This document shows positions 7,459-15,440 of a stretch of 38,320 bases of DNA, piece by piece. Every line of letters begins with the position of its first letter. The stretch's first letter is position 1. Below the pieces are notes generated by a model. It was given only the letters and a program-made list of their open reading frames with translations. It searched no databases and had not been told where the DNA came from. The position numbers and the translations under genes were made by a program. This DNA comes from Acholeplasma sp. (GTDB lineage: Bacteria; Bacillota_I; Bacilli_A; Acholeplasmatales; Acholeplasmataceae), in NCBI GenBank assembly GCA_003605085.1, contig QZKD01000017.1, forward strand, positions 1 through 38,320. The letters run 5' to 3'.

Positions 7459-8376
7459 ATGTCAAAACCCAAGAATCAAATGCGTTATCTCAATGTTGAT
7501 CGCTATTTATTAAACAAGCACCCCATTATTAGTGAAAATGTGAAAGAGCTAGAAGACAAAGTCAAAGCAATTTTAGACCAAAAGATTTCAGGTGTCAGTT
7601 TTAGTCCTTATCTTGAAGGTCAAGATCCCAGTGTAAAATCACTGATCTCCCATCAACAAATTGCAGATCGTCTTGAAATCATTCGCCCCTACACAAAGTG
7701 GATTCGTACGTTTTCAACGACCAATGGTAACGAAGAAGTGCCTAGAATTGCTCATGAAAAATCATTAAAAACACTTGTAGGAGCATGGCTTGATAGTGAT
7801 TTTGAAAATAACGAAGTTGAAATCAATAATATCATTGCTATCGCGAAAGCAGGTCACGCTGATATGATTGCCATCGGTAATGAAGTTCTCTTACGCGAAG
7901 ATTTCGAAGTTGAACAGCTGATCGAATACATAAGACGTGTCAAACAAGCCGTTCCCCATGTCCCTGTAGGGTATGTAGATGCGTATTATATGTTTGTCAA
8001 TTACCCAGAAATTGTGGATGAATGCGATGTATTATTTGCCAATTGTTATCCTTTTTGGGAACATTGTGCATTAGAGATTTCTGTAGAATACATGAAGAAG
8101 ATGTATGAACTTGTCTCTAAAAACGCTAAAGGCAAGCAAGTGGTTATCAGTGAAACAGGTTGGCCAACCAAAGGGGAAACCTATGGAGCTGCACAACCAT
8201 CTTATGCGAATGCGATGCGCTATTTTATTCACACCTTCGAATGGGCTAATAAAGAAAACATTCAACTCTTTTATTTCTCATCCTTTGATGAAGTATGGAA
8301 GATCAACCATGAAGGTGAATATGGTGCCTATTGGGGCTTGTGGGATAAAGACGGCAAGTTTAAATTTGGTAAGTAA
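7459..8376 (+). CDS. GH17-like glycoside hydrolase without signal peptide
   Basis: This 305-residue protein resembles glycoside hydrolase family 17 (beta-1,3-glucanase/transferase TIM barrels). IAIGNEVLLR supplies the acid/base Glu142 and VVISETGWPTKG the nucleophile Glu232. FSFSP-like and WIRTF strands precede them, and the end YWGLWDKDGKFK fits the last barrel strands. There is no export signal or membrane helix, so it should act in the cytosol, which is unusual for a family best known for extracellular or wall glucans. AGAGGTGAT lies before ATG 7459. It is monocistronic between two terminators. A short beta-1,3-gluco-oligosaccharide or an internal glycan could be the substrate; this is inference. 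Confidence 0.87.
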   Translation: MSKPKNQMRYLNVDRYLLNKHPIISENVKELEDKVKAILDQKISGVSFSPYLEGQDPSVKSLISHQQIADRLEIIRPYTKWIRTFSTTNGNEEVPRIAHEKSLKTLVGAWLDSDFENNEVEINNIIAIAKAGHADMIAIGNEVLLREDFEVEQLIEYIRRVKQAVPHVPVGYVDAYYMFVNYPEIVDECDVLFANCYPFWEHCALEISVEYMKKMYELVSKNAKGKQVVISETGWPTKGETYGAAQPSYANAMRYFIHTFEWANKENIQLFYFSSFDEVWKINHEGEYGAYWGLWDKDGKFKFGK

Positions 8377-8388
8377 GTTGAATTACTT

Positions 8389-8418
8389 AATCCTTTCTCT
8401 TTGAGAAGGGATTTTTTT
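8389..8418 (+). terminator. Terminator after the GH17-like gene
   Basis: An 11-bp stem (AATCCTTTCTC with GAGAAGGGATT, one G-T pair) with a TTT loop runs into a T-run. Confidence 0.87.
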
Positions 8419-8422
8419 ATAT

Positions 8423-8453
8423 AAAAAAGGCTGATTCTTGGGAATCAACCTTT
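8423..8453 (-). terminator. Terminator of the CrtI-like operon
   Basis: Read on minus, AAAGGTTGATTC pairs with GAATCAGCCTTT (one mismatch) around a CCAA loop and is followed by T residues. The stop codon of the last gene (8447-8445) lies within the 5' arm. Confidence 0.85.
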
Positions 8454-10025
8454 GAGACGATGAATTTTGTTGGCTGCAATCTTTGCGGTGACAATTGATG
8501 TGGGGAACCCCGATGGGGAGAAAGACCACTGACTGGATTGGAAGATTCTTGGAAAAGGTGTCTTCACAGAACCTGCAATTTTCCATAAGCGATGTTCCAC
8601 GGGGATTTCTCCAGAAAATGACCAACCTGTGATCGCACCTCCAGTGTTATTGAGTCTCGATTCAATCGTGATGGGTGTCGCTTCAAAGTAGCTGACAATC
8701 TTTTCTTTCCAGCCCTTAAGAAGTGTGTCATCAAGAATGTTGATAATAGCATCAGAAAGTGTCTTTTTATAGAAGTTATATAAGCCTTCATCAAGCAACC
8801 ATTTAGCAAGATCATAATTGAATAGTGTGCTAATGATCACCGCTGCCCTACCTTTAGGTGCCAGTGTTTCATCTCTGACAACAGGAACAGAGATTTCATA
8901 CGTTGTCTTTTTCGCGAAGGCGATCAGCCACAGAGCAAGTCTTTCCTTCTTTTTATCAGGTTCGATCTTAGATAGTTCATCCATGAGATCTTTTTCATTG
9001 ACATCAAGAGTGGATAACCCTTTTTCTTTCGGCATGTAGAAGATATGACCAGAAAATTTATCTTTAAAATACTCTTTTGGTAAATCTACCGTGAGAAACA
9101 TTTGATATAAAGAATCATTTCCTTTAGCCTTAGCAATTTTATCGAAAGTTACTTTATAGTCAATCTTTGTATTATCGATGCTACGATACATCGAATTCAA
9201 ATCGCCACACCAAAGGAGTGCATCATAGGGATAAGCGATATCTTTGTGGTAAGCGATTTGATTGGATTCATCGATTCTAGTGACTTCTGATTCGAGTTGA
9301 ATGATACCACCGTGCTGAGTGATAAAGTCACGAAGTGCATGTACAATCGAACGCGTGCCACCTACTGGATAATAATAGTCACTATGCATCTTTAAATAAC
9401 TTAATGCAAAGAATGCTGGAGTATCGGTGAAGAAATGTTGACTAATGGCATCGATAAGATCATTGTTTTGCGTGAATTTTTGAAGATAGACTTTGATAGG
9501 TGTTTTTAATTTTTCGATCTTTCCAATCGTGAAGGTATACTTAAACATCCAGGGAAGGATTTCCTTCATTAAATACTTGCTATCCTTTTTAGGATCTAAG
9601 AAAAGAGGGTTATCGATATCGTAGAGAACTTCCATATATTTAGAGATGCGTTTGATATCATCAAAGATGTGTTCGATTGCATCCTTTTCATCAGGATATG
9701 TTGAAAGAAGAAGTTCTTTATAACTTCCATAGTTGTGTTCAGGATTAATGGAGATGATGTCATCTTTAATTCCCATATCAACGATATTGGGGACAACATC
9801 AATTTTGATCCCCAACTGACGAAGCATAGGAAATAACGTTCCTGAGTTTTCAACACCTCGGATGCCATTATCAAAGATAAAGCCATCGCGTTCAAAACTT
9901 CCCACGAGACCACCTAGTGATTCAGATTTTTCAAGAAGTGTCACCTCATGACCTTCTTTAGCGAGATAAGCTGTAGCGGTAAGCCCTGAAATTCCCGCAC
10001 CGACAACTACGATTTTTTTCTTCAT
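8445..10025 (-). CDS. CrtI/RetSat-like FAD-dependent oxidoreductase (copy 2)
   Basis: This 526-residue cytosolic or membrane-associated flavoenzyme belongs to the phytoene desaturase/retinol saturase-like group. The N-terminal dinucleotide fold is complete: VVGAGISGLTATAYLAKEG, an acidic LLEK end and SLGGLVGSF. The C-terminal FAD segment is recognisable in TPFPRIFQSSQWSFSPSGFP. The middle (DTPAFFALSYLKMHSDYYYP, then GGT) is shared with the adjacent copy. These enzymes add or remove hydrogens in polyene or isoprenoid chains. No phytoene synthase or prenyltransferase is nearby, so the substrate is unknown. AGAGG precedes the ATG. It is the last gene of a four-gene operon, 9 bp after its paralogue. 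Confidence 0.87.
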   Translation of the reverse strand: MKKKIVVVGAGISGLTATAYLAKEGHEVTLLEKSESLGGLVGSFERDGFIFDNGIRGVENSGTLFPMLRQLGIKIDVVPNIVDMGIKDDIISINPEHNYGSYKELLLSTYPDEKDAIEHIFDDIKRISKYMEVLYDIDNPLFLDPKKDSKYLMKEILPWMFKYTFTIGKIEKLKTPIKVYLQKFTQNNDLIDAISQHFFTDTPAFFALSYLKMHSDYYYPVGGTRSIVHALRDFITQHGGIIQLESEVTRIDESNQIAYHKDIAYPYDALLWCGDLNSMYRSIDNTKIDYKVTFDKIAKAKGNDSLYQMFLTVDLPKEYFKDKFSGHIFYMPKEKGLSTLDVNEKDLMDELSKIEPDKKKERLALWLIAFAKKTTYEISVPVVRDETLAPKGRAAVIISTLFNYDLAKWLLDEGLYNFYKKTLSDAIINILDDTLLKGWKEKIVSYFEATPITIESRLNNTGGAITGWSFSGEIPVEHRLWKIAGSVKTPFPRIFQSSQWSFSPSGFPTSIVTAKIAANKIHRLKG

Positions 10026-10034
10026 AATAACCTC

Positions 10035-11630
10035 TTAATTCTTTTGCTTTTTAAGATTCTTTTTCACACGGTCAGCTGAGAGCTTACCCGTAATAACGGA
10101 TATAGGAACACCTGCAGGACTGAATGACCATTGACCCGCTTGATAGATGTAAGGAATCGGTGTCTTCATGGATGATGTTATTTTTGACATCTTATGATGG
10201 ACAGGAATAGGTTTGCTATCATAGGCCCATCCGATGATCGCTCCGTCTGTGCTACCATTTCTCTTTTTGAAGGTGAGAGGTGTTGCACTGAAGGTATCGA
10301 TGACATGCTCTTTGAGTAAAGGATAAATCGATGAAGATAAAATGTCAATGAATGCTTTTTCTGTATATGTTTTGAATTCTTGATAATACCCCTGATCATC
10401 GATATGTTTAATGGTATCATAGTCCATCAATATCGAGATAATAAGTCCAGTTTTTCCATTAGGTGACATCGTCGAATCCCTTAATGCTGGGATGGAGATT
10501 TCATACGTTTGTAGTTGATAATAGGTACTCAAGATGGGTTCGAGCAGTGCCATGCTATCCACTTTGGGAAGAAGCACACGATGAATACCTTGGGTTTGTG
10601 GGGTATAAAAGAAATGCTCACTTGCGATATCACCAAAGTATGTTAATGGAAGATCCACAGTTGCATACACGGTTAAGACAGATTCTGCACCTCGTTTATC
10701 CATAATGACTGATTTCTTTAACTCAACTTTTTTCTTTAACGATTTTTGGTTAATACTAGATATATCAATCGCTTGATAGAGCGTTTTTAGGTCAGATGAC
10801 CAGATGAGGTTCTTATAATCATATCGCACATCATCTTTATCTTTAATGTATTTCTTTTCTGGATCGACAAAGATGATTTCTGTTTTAGTTTTGATGATCC
10901 CTTGATGATCAAGAATATAGTTCGTCAGCGCTTCAGTCAGTTTTCCGGTTCCACCTTGAGGATAGTGGTAATCAAAATAAAGCCCAAAGTAACCTAAAGC
11001 AAAGAACGTGGGTGTTGCTTTAAAGAAATGTTGAATCATCATATCGATCAAAGACTCATTTTGAGTATAACGTCTTAAGTAACCTTCAACAGGAATGGTT
11101 AATTGATCGATATGATAGAGCGTGGGAATGAATTTAAATAGCCAGGGAAGTAAAGTCTTAATGACATAAGATTTATGTTTTTTTAGATCCATCATCATGG
11201 GATTATCAATGCCATAAAGAACATCCATATAACCCAAGATTTGATATATTTTCTTGACGATTTTTTTGATGTCTTTTTCATCATTAGGGAACAATGAAAT
11301 CATCAAGGCTTCGTAATTTTTTATATCTTCCTTAGAGGATAATGTAATGACTTGATCTTTGATGCCTAAGGTTACTTGACTCTTTCGATAATCGATATCA
11401 AGACCTAAATCTCGTATTAAAGGTTTGACGATTCCAGAACTTTCGATCGAACGTATCCCACTATCAAAGATGAACCCTTTGTAGGGAAAAGAATGAACGA
11501 GACCTCCGGTTTCTTCTTGTTTTTCAATAACCAGGGGGTGATATCCATACTTGCATAAGTAGGATGCTGCGGTTAACCCTGCGATACCGCCACCGACAAT
11601 AATGGCATCATACATCTTATCGTCAGTCAT
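10035..11630 (-). CDS. CrtI/RetSat-like FAD-dependent oxidoreductase (copy 1)
   Basis: This 531-residue paralogue of the next gene downstream has the same layout: FAD fold IIVGGGIAGLTAASYLCKYG, acidic VIEK, ETGGLVHSF, the central ATPTFFALGYFGLYFDYHYP followed by GGT, and the C-terminal TPIPYIYQAGQWSFSPAGVP. The two copies align along their whole length but are well diverged, so the duplication is old. Its start overlaps the end of the dehydrogenase gene by 8 nt, and I see no strong ribosome site of its own, which suggests translational coupling. A heteromer or two successive steps on one polyene-like substrate are both possible. Confidence 0.87.
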   Translation of the reverse strand: MTDDKMYDAIIVGGGIAGLTAASYLCKYGYHPLVIEKQEETGGLVHSFPYKGFIFDSGIRSIESSGIVKPLIRDLGLDIDYRKSQVTLGIKDQVITLSSKEDIKNYEALMISLFPNDEKDIKKIVKKIYQILGYMDVLYGIDNPMMMDLKKHKSYVIKTLLPWLFKFIPTLYHIDQLTIPVEGYLRRYTQNESLIDMMIQHFFKATPTFFALGYFGLYFDYHYPQGGTGKLTEALTNYILDHQGIIKTKTEIIFVDPEKKYIKDKDDVRYDYKNLIWSSDLKTLYQAIDISSINQKSLKKKVELKKSVIMDKRGAESVLTVYATVDLPLTYFGDIASEHFFYTPQTQGIHRVLLPKVDSMALLEPILSTYYQLQTYEISIPALRDSTMSPNGKTGLIISILMDYDTIKHIDDQGYYQEFKTYTEKAFIDILSSSIYPLLKEHVIDTFSATPLTFKKRNGSTDGAIIGWAYDSKPIPVHHKMSKITSSMKTPIPYIYQAGQWSFSPAGVPISVITGKLSADRVKKNLKKQKN

Positions 11631-12540
11631 GATTCAATCCGACAAGTTTCATGCTCTGATCATAGACTTGTTTGCCTAAAATGCGATCTCTGGCATGTTT
11701 TGCAGGTACCTCATCAATGGTTAAATTATAGAAACGACCCGAGACATCCTTAAGTTCTGGATCAGCAGCTAAGTAATAGATAGCCTTCGCAGAAATGATA
11801 GGATCTTTTAAGAAGTGTGAAGTCACATGCTTGAAATACCAGCGGTAAAGAGGACCATTGTTGCTGCCAATCGCTGTTTTTACAGCTCCTGGATGACACG
11901 CATTGATCGTCACTCCACTCCCTTTGAGTTGATCATTTAATTCCCAAACGGTCATAAGTTGAGCCGTCTTTGATTGACCATACCCTTTAAGTCCAGTATA
12001 GATACGATGTTTGAAATTAACATCATTTAATTTAACGTTACTGAAGCGATGTCCTTCTGAATTGATTTGAATAATTCGTGAAGGAGCACTTTCTTTAAGT
12101 CTAGGAATTAAAAGTTTAGTGAATAAGAACGTACTCAAATGATTTACGACAAAGCAGAGTTCGATGCCATCTTCATTGAAGAGTTTCTTGGTGCTGTGAA
12201 TACCTACACTGTTGATAAGCACATCAATTTTAGGATAGGTTTGTAAAATATATTCAGCTGCCTTTCTTACATCCTCGAAAGAAGAAAAATCAGCAACAAC
12301 AATATCGACATGAACGTGATACGTTTGGATAAGTTCTTCTTGAATTGGAAGAGCTTTTTCCTTATTTCGGCAAACGATGACCAGATCAGAACCAGCGGAA
12401 GCGAGTAACTTCAATGTGGCTAATCCGACACCTGATGTGGATCCACTCACAACAGAAAGAAGACCCTTCATCGAAGCAGAGGTCTCTTTTTGAGGTAAGC
12501 GACTATTTTTCATAAAATTGAGTTCTTCAGGCCACTTCAT
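11623..12540 (-). CDS. Short-chain dehydrogenase/reductase, retinol-dehydrogenase-like
   Basis: This 305-residue NAD(P)-dependent oxidoreductase has the Rossmann glycine motif SGSTSGVGLA (residues ~32-41), VADFSS for the adenine pocket, and INSVG in place of the usual NNAG. The catalytic set is Ser161, Tyr187 and Lys191 (YGQSK). The CRNKEKA stretch with Arg after the second strand is common in NADP-preferring members of the RDH/WW-oxidoreductase-like branch. AAGGAG 10 nt before ATG 12540 supports the start. It is the second gene of the operon with the CrtI-like pair, so an alcohol/aldehyde step on the same lipid is plausible. Confidence 0.9.
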   Translation of the reverse strand: MKWPEELNFMKNSRLPQKETSASMKGLLSVVSGSTSGVGLATLKLLASAGSDLVIVCRNKEKALPIQEELIQTYHVHVDIVVADFSSFEDVRKAAEYILQTYPKIDVLINSVGIHSTKKLFNEDGIELCFVVNHLSTFLFTKLLIPRLKESAPSRIIQINSEGHRFSNVKLNDVNFKHRIYTGLKGYGQSKTAQLMTVWELNDQLKGSGVTINACHPGAVKTAIGSNNGPLYRWYFKHVTSHFLKDPIISAKAIYYLAADPELKDVSGRFYNLTIDEVPAKHARDRILGKQVYDQSMKLVGLNHD

Positions 12541-12557
12541 TGTATATAAACTCCTTA

Positions 12558-13019
12558 TTATCCAAAAAATACACGCATAAACCAGCGATAAAACCGACGA
12601 TAGATGGGGATTCCATTGTTGATGTCACCCCAGATATCATAATAATCACGCTGCTCGATGATTTGTCCATTGTCATGGATAGTCAAACGGCTGCTACCAT
12701 ACATGGGTGTCGAGGGGAATACGCGAAACTTCATCGTCATGATCCATTCGAACATGATGATGTTATTATTCTTTGTCACATTAAGGATTTCCATATGAAG
12801 ACTGCGGCAACGCTTGGTGAGCCTAGCGCACATCGCTTTAAAGGGGACAATCCCATCAATTTTTTGAATTGAATCTTGAAATTTGATTTCATCGTGATAG
12901 TAGGGAAAAATATGGGACCAATCGGGCTTTCCATCCTTGTTATATGTCTTTGACCACTCGCTATAAATGATATCCACATCCAGTGGTTTTAAAATGGCTT
13001 TTGGTATTTGTTCATTCAC
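12558..13019 (-). CDS. NTF2/SnoaL-like protein (GTG start)
   Basis: This small soluble protein of 153 residues resembles the NTF2/SnoaL fold. An N-terminal helix region holds IIYSEWSKTYNKDGKPDWSH, then come strands with KFRVFPSTPMYGSSRLTI and RDYYDIW, the usual end of the cone-shaped barrel. Members are isomerases, hydrolases or binding proteins for small hydrophobic molecules. The frame is open back to 13112, but the extended -10 at 13065-13057 puts the transcript start near 13050, so 13112 and 13052 cannot be used. GTG 13019, 10 nt after AAGGTAGG, is the best start. It is the first gene of the SDR/CrtI-like operon (17 bp to the next). Confidence 0.75.
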   Translation of the reverse strand: MNEQIPKAILKPLDVDIIYSEWSKTYNKDGKPDWSHIFPYYHDEIKFQDSIQKIDGIVPFKAMCARLTKRCRSLHMEILNVTKNNNIIMFEWIMTMKFRVFPSTPMYGSSRLTIHDNGQIIEQRDYYDIWGDINNGIPIYRRFYRWFMRVFFG

Positions 13020-13056
13020 AGTTATTTTTCCTACCTTTTTTATAATTCTCATGGAT

Positions 13057-13065
13057 ATTATAGCA
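13057..13065 (-). promoter_or_regulatory. Extended -10 promoter of the NTF2-SDR-CrtI-like operon
   Basis: On minus this reads TGCTATAAT, a full extended -10, about 38 nt before GTG 13019. There is no clear -35. It decides the start of the first gene. Confidence 0.65.
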
Positions 13066-13136
13066 TGATTACATATAAAACTTCTAAGATTTAGCATAGC
13101 TAAGTCATCCATGAATGAATGTGTACATAAATAACA

Positions 13137-13145
13137 TGATATAAT
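13137..13145 (+). promoter_or_regulatory. Extended -10 promoter for the esterase gene
   Basis: TGATATAAT on plus lies 45 nt before GTG 13191. It is divergent from the minus-strand operon promoter about 75 bp away. Confidence 0.6.
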
Positions 13146-13190
13146 TCAATTGAGTATCCATGGTGTTTAACATTAAAAGGTGGTGATGAT

Positions 13191-14072
13191 GTGCCAAGTG
13201 TATCAAGCAAGATTCTTTATCAAATCATGAAGTTACTAAAGTTTAACCAAATCCTTAAACGAGATTTAGATCAGCATACGATTATAGGAACATCAAAAAA
13301 ACCACACGCACATTTTAAAAAAGTTGGAAACGTGGACAGGATAGCGATCAGTGATCGAGATGTGTTCATCATTAAACCTCAAAAAGAAGAAAAACAAACA
13401 TGGGTTATCTATCTTCATGGTGGCGCGTATGTCCATGGTTTTCAATCCTTTCATTGGCGGTTTTTAAAGACAATCATGAAGAAGACAGGATGGAATATCA
13501 TCGCACCTGATTATCCTCTATTACCGGAATCCAGCTCAAAAGCTATGTATGCCATGATCCAAGAAACCTATCAATATCTACTTGATCATGAAAATCCTAA
13601 AACCATTCTTTTTATGGGAGATTCAGCAGGAGGAGGATTAGCATTAGGATTTGCTCAGTGGCTCAAGCTAGAGAAAATGAGAACTCCTGATACGATCATC
13701 CTTTTATCACCATGGTTAGATGTCACGATGACAGATCCAAAAATCAAAAATATTGAACCCTATGATCCGATACTCAATGTTGAAGCATTGAGACAAATAG
13801 GATTGATGCTAGCGAGTAATGAGAATCAACAGCATTACCTATTTAGCCCTTTGTATGGCGATTTAAAGGATATCGGGAAGATATTTATTTTCTCAGGAAC
13901 CTATGATTTACTCTATGTTGACGCTCTTTCTTTAAGTCAATATTTAGCTCGAAAAAATATCACGCATCAACTATTTGCTTCAGAATCCATGGTACATACA
14001 TTTATGTTTTTTGGATTACCTGAATCCAATGAAGTGATCAAACTCATTACTCAAGCAATGAATGCGATGTAA
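13191..14072 (+). CDS. Alpha/beta hydrolase, HSL-type esterase/lipase
   Basis: This 293-residue enzyme of the hormone-sensitive-lipase-like group has the oxyanion motif HGGAY (76-80), the nucleophile elbow GDSAGG with Ser145, the acid Asp239 (SGTYDLLYVD) and His269 (MVHTF). DYPLLPES after the fourth strand is typical of the group. It probably cleaves short-chain carboxylic esters; there is no export signal. The start is GTG 13191, 4 nt after AAGGTGGTGAT. The SOUL-like gene follows 28 bp later without a terminator, so they share a transcript. Confidence 0.92.
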   Translation: MPSVSSKILYQIMKLLKFNQILKRDLDQHTIIGTSKKPHAHFKKVGNVDRIAISDRDVFIIKPQKEEKQTWVIYLHGGAYVHGFQSFHWRFLKTIMKKTGWNIIAPDYPLLPESSSKAMYAMIQETYQYLLDHENPKTILFMGDSAGGGLALGFAQWLKLEKMRTPDTIILLSPWLDVTMTDPKIKNIEPYDPILNVEALRQIGLMLASNENQQHYLFSPLYGDLKDIGKIFIFSGTYDLLYVDALSLSQYLARKNITHQLFASESMVHTFMFFGLPESNEVIKLITQAMNAM

Positions 14073-14100
14073 TCTTTATTCTTGAAAGGAGTATTTATCT

Positions 14101-14644
14101 ATGGCACTTTATGAAACAATTAAGTATAAAGTCATTGAAGAAGAAGGGTCTTGTGAAATCCGAGAATATGAGGATATTCTTTTAGCGAGCACCAAAACTA
14201 AAATGAACTCATCCATGGATTCAGGATTTGGAAATGTCTTCAATTACATTTCTGGTAACAACAAAGAACGTCAGAAAATTTCCATGACAACCCCTGTGGT
14301 AAGCTATGAAGAACAAGATCGCTTGGTTACAGGTTTTTATGTTCCCTCATAAATTCAGTAAAGATACCGTTCCTCAACCTGAAGGATCCAGTGTGTTTAT
14401 CCAAGAACTCAAGAAATCATTCTATGCCGTGATTAAATTTCGCGGGTATTGGACGGATAAGAACTACGAAAAGCATGAGGATATTTTAAAGTCTTATATC
14501 AAAGATAAATCGTATGAGATATGTTCACCACGATTCATCTTTCGCTATCAACCCCCATTTATTCCTGGCATTTTTAGACATAATGAAATAGCCTATCAGA
14601 TTACAAAAAACAAAAGAGTTCAATCCGAAGATCATTCGGAATGA
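14101..14644 (+). pseudogene. SOUL-family haem-binding protein gene split by a frameshift
   Basis: Two overlapping frames together encode one SOUL/p22HBP-like protein (~180 residues). Frame 1 from ATG 14101, after a good AAAGGAG, gives YKVIEEEGSCEIREYED and KISMTTPVVSYEE and stops at 14350 after FYVPS. The next frame continues with the rest of the family: FPHKFSKDTVPQPEGSSV, then VIKFRGYW and FRYQPPFIPGIFRHNE, ending at 14644. Removing one C from CCC at 14344-14346 restores a continuous frame. Homologues bind haem or tetrapyrroles. A real lesion, a sequencing or assembly error, or +1 ribosomal slipping at CCC-TCA-TAA are all possible; the downstream part shows no other damage, so the change is recent or artefactual. 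Confidence 0.82.
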
Positions 14645-14654
14645 ACTCTTTTTC
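14612..14654 (+). terminator. Terminator after the SOUL-like gene
   Basis: An 18-bp stem with one mismatch (AAAAGAGTTCAATCCGAA, 14612-14629, pairing with 14635-14652) is followed by T residues. The last codons and stop of the SOUL frame lie in the hairpin. Confidence 0.87.
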
Positions 14655-14665
14655 TTAGATTGAAT

Positions 14666-15019
14666 TTAAACTAAATGTCTTTTCTTTGATAACCAGAACA
14701 AGATTCCAATCAATATTGCTGGAACCCCCAAACTAAGAATGGCACCTATCATATCAAGCTCACCTCTGATCAACATAAATATAGAGTAGAATATGCCTGC
14801 TGCGATAAATATGAATGCACCGACAAGGGGATGTTTCCATGAGATGATAAGCGCAAGGGTTAAAACGAAAACAGGAATATTATGGATTAAAAAACCCGCT
14901 GCGATAAGATACCAAACTTCATCGGATTCAAAAACATCCAATGACAGCATAAACATCAGGAGAATCAATACAATCGATAGAACTCTAGGTGTCCATAAAA
15001 TGACTTTGTTGAGTAACAT
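14666..15019 (-). CDS. Four-helix membrane protein (DUF7670-like)
   Basis: This 117-residue integral membrane protein has four predicted helices: WTPRVLSIVLILLMFMLSL, a second starting at GFLIHNIPVFVLTLAL, then HPLVGAFIFIAAGIFYSIFM and AILSLGVPAILIGILFWL. The PR near the first helix, IHNIP in the second and WKHPL in the loop recall small membrane proteins of the DUF7670 type. ATG 15019 is preferred over the in-frame GTG 15028 because AGGTGAT is placed for the ATG. Monocistronic; function unknown. Confidence 0.75.
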   Translation of the reverse strand: MLLNKVILWTPRVLSIVLILLMFMLSLDVFESDEVWYLIAAGFLIHNIPVFVLTLALIISWKHPLVGAFIFIAAGIFYSIFMLIRGELDMIGAILSLGVPAILIGILFWLSKKRHLV

Positions 15020-15135
15020 AGGAATCACCTACCCTTTCGACCTCATTTTATATCAAATATGAACATTTGTGATAAAGACGATGCATTGTGATTAAAAAAG
15101 GAAACGTTGATGGCTTTATCAAAGTAAAAAAAATA

Positions 15136-15168
15136 AAAATACTGACAAGATGATTTGTCAGTATTTTT
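15136..15168 (-). terminator. Terminator of the 36-codon gene
   Basis: AAAATACTGACAA (15136-15148) pairs perfectly with 15155-15167 around a 6-nt loop. On minus it is followed by a long T-rich stretch. It lies 25 nt after the small gene's stop. Confidence 0.82.
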
Positions 15169-15192
15169 CATTTTCACACATAAAGTATTGGC

Positions 15193-15303
15193 TTACTTAT
15201 CGTATATCTTATTTCTAACTACTTTTTTACCGAGCATTTTTGCACGCTTAATTTGATTCTTCTTAAGGTGCTTGCCTTTGTAGTTTTTTTGCATATTTTG
15301 CAT
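15193..15303 (-). CDS. 36-residue very basic small protein
   Basis: ATG 15303 to TAA 15193 encodes 36 residues, beginning MQNMQKNYKGKHLKKNQIKR. I count 11 Lys and 2 Arg, with only one acidic residue. A complete set of signals surrounds it: TATAAT at 15333-15328 with a TTTATT -35 at 17-nt spacing, an AAGGGGTG ribosome site 7 nt before the ATG, and a strong terminator after the stop. There is no membrane helix or export signal. The charge suggests RNA, ribosome or nucleic-acid binding, or a membrane-active peptide; both are inference. It is divergent from the flavocytochrome gene. I do not recognise a family. Confidence 0.72.
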   Translation of the reverse strand: MQNMQKNYKGKHLKKNQIKRAKMLGKKVVRNKIYDK

Positions 15304-15327
15304 GGTATATTCACCCCTTACCAGCCT

Positions 15328-15356
15328 ATTATATACTTTTGATTTGAGGAAATAAA
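15328..15356 (-). promoter_or_regulatory. Promoter of the 36-codon gene
   Basis: On minus, TTTATT (15356-15351) and TATAAT (15333-15328) are spaced by 17 nt, placing the start of transcription about 18 nt before the ATG. Confidence 0.6.
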
Positions 15357-15361
15357 GAGGA

Positions 15362-15390
15362 TTGATATACTTTCATTCTTTCCCTATAAT
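15362..15390 (+). promoter_or_regulatory. Strong upstream promoter (P1) of the flavocytochrome gene
   Basis: TTGATA and TATAAT are separated by exactly 17 nt, the best sigma-A match in the window. Transcription would begin near 15397, just before the inverted repeat, leaving a ~90-nt leader. Confidence 0.75.
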
Positions 15391-15398
15391 TCCTTGCA

Positions 15399-15435
15399 TT
15401 TCTGAGTAATTATCAATTTAAAAAATTATCAGAAA
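15399..15435. promoter_or_regulatory. Inverted/direct repeat, candidate operator
   Basis: TTTCTGA (15399-15405) is the inverse of TCAGAAA (15429-15435). Inside them AATTATCA occurs twice in direct orientation, 15 bp apart. ATTATCA resembles a half-site of Fur/PerR-type boxes, but the arrangement is not a standard box. It lies between the two promoters of the flavocytochrome gene. Confidence 0.4.
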
Positions 15436-15440
15436 TTTCA

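Noticed and set aside
13020-13112. N-terminal extension of the NTF2-like protein to ATG 13112 or 13052
   Set aside because: The extended -10 box at 13065-13057 lies within this stretch, so the transcript starts downstream of both ATGs; GTG 13019 has a ribosome site.
14340-14360. Programmed +1 frameshift as the main explanation for the SOUL gene
   Set aside because: CCC-TCA-TAA lacks an upstream Shine-Dalgarno-like stimulator or a clear rare slippery context; mutation or sequence error is simpler, though not excluded.
8445-14644. A carotenoid biosynthesis cluster
   Set aside because: There are CrtI-like enzymes but no phytoene/dehydrosqualene synthase, prenyltransferase or cyclase, so the pathway name would be unsupported.
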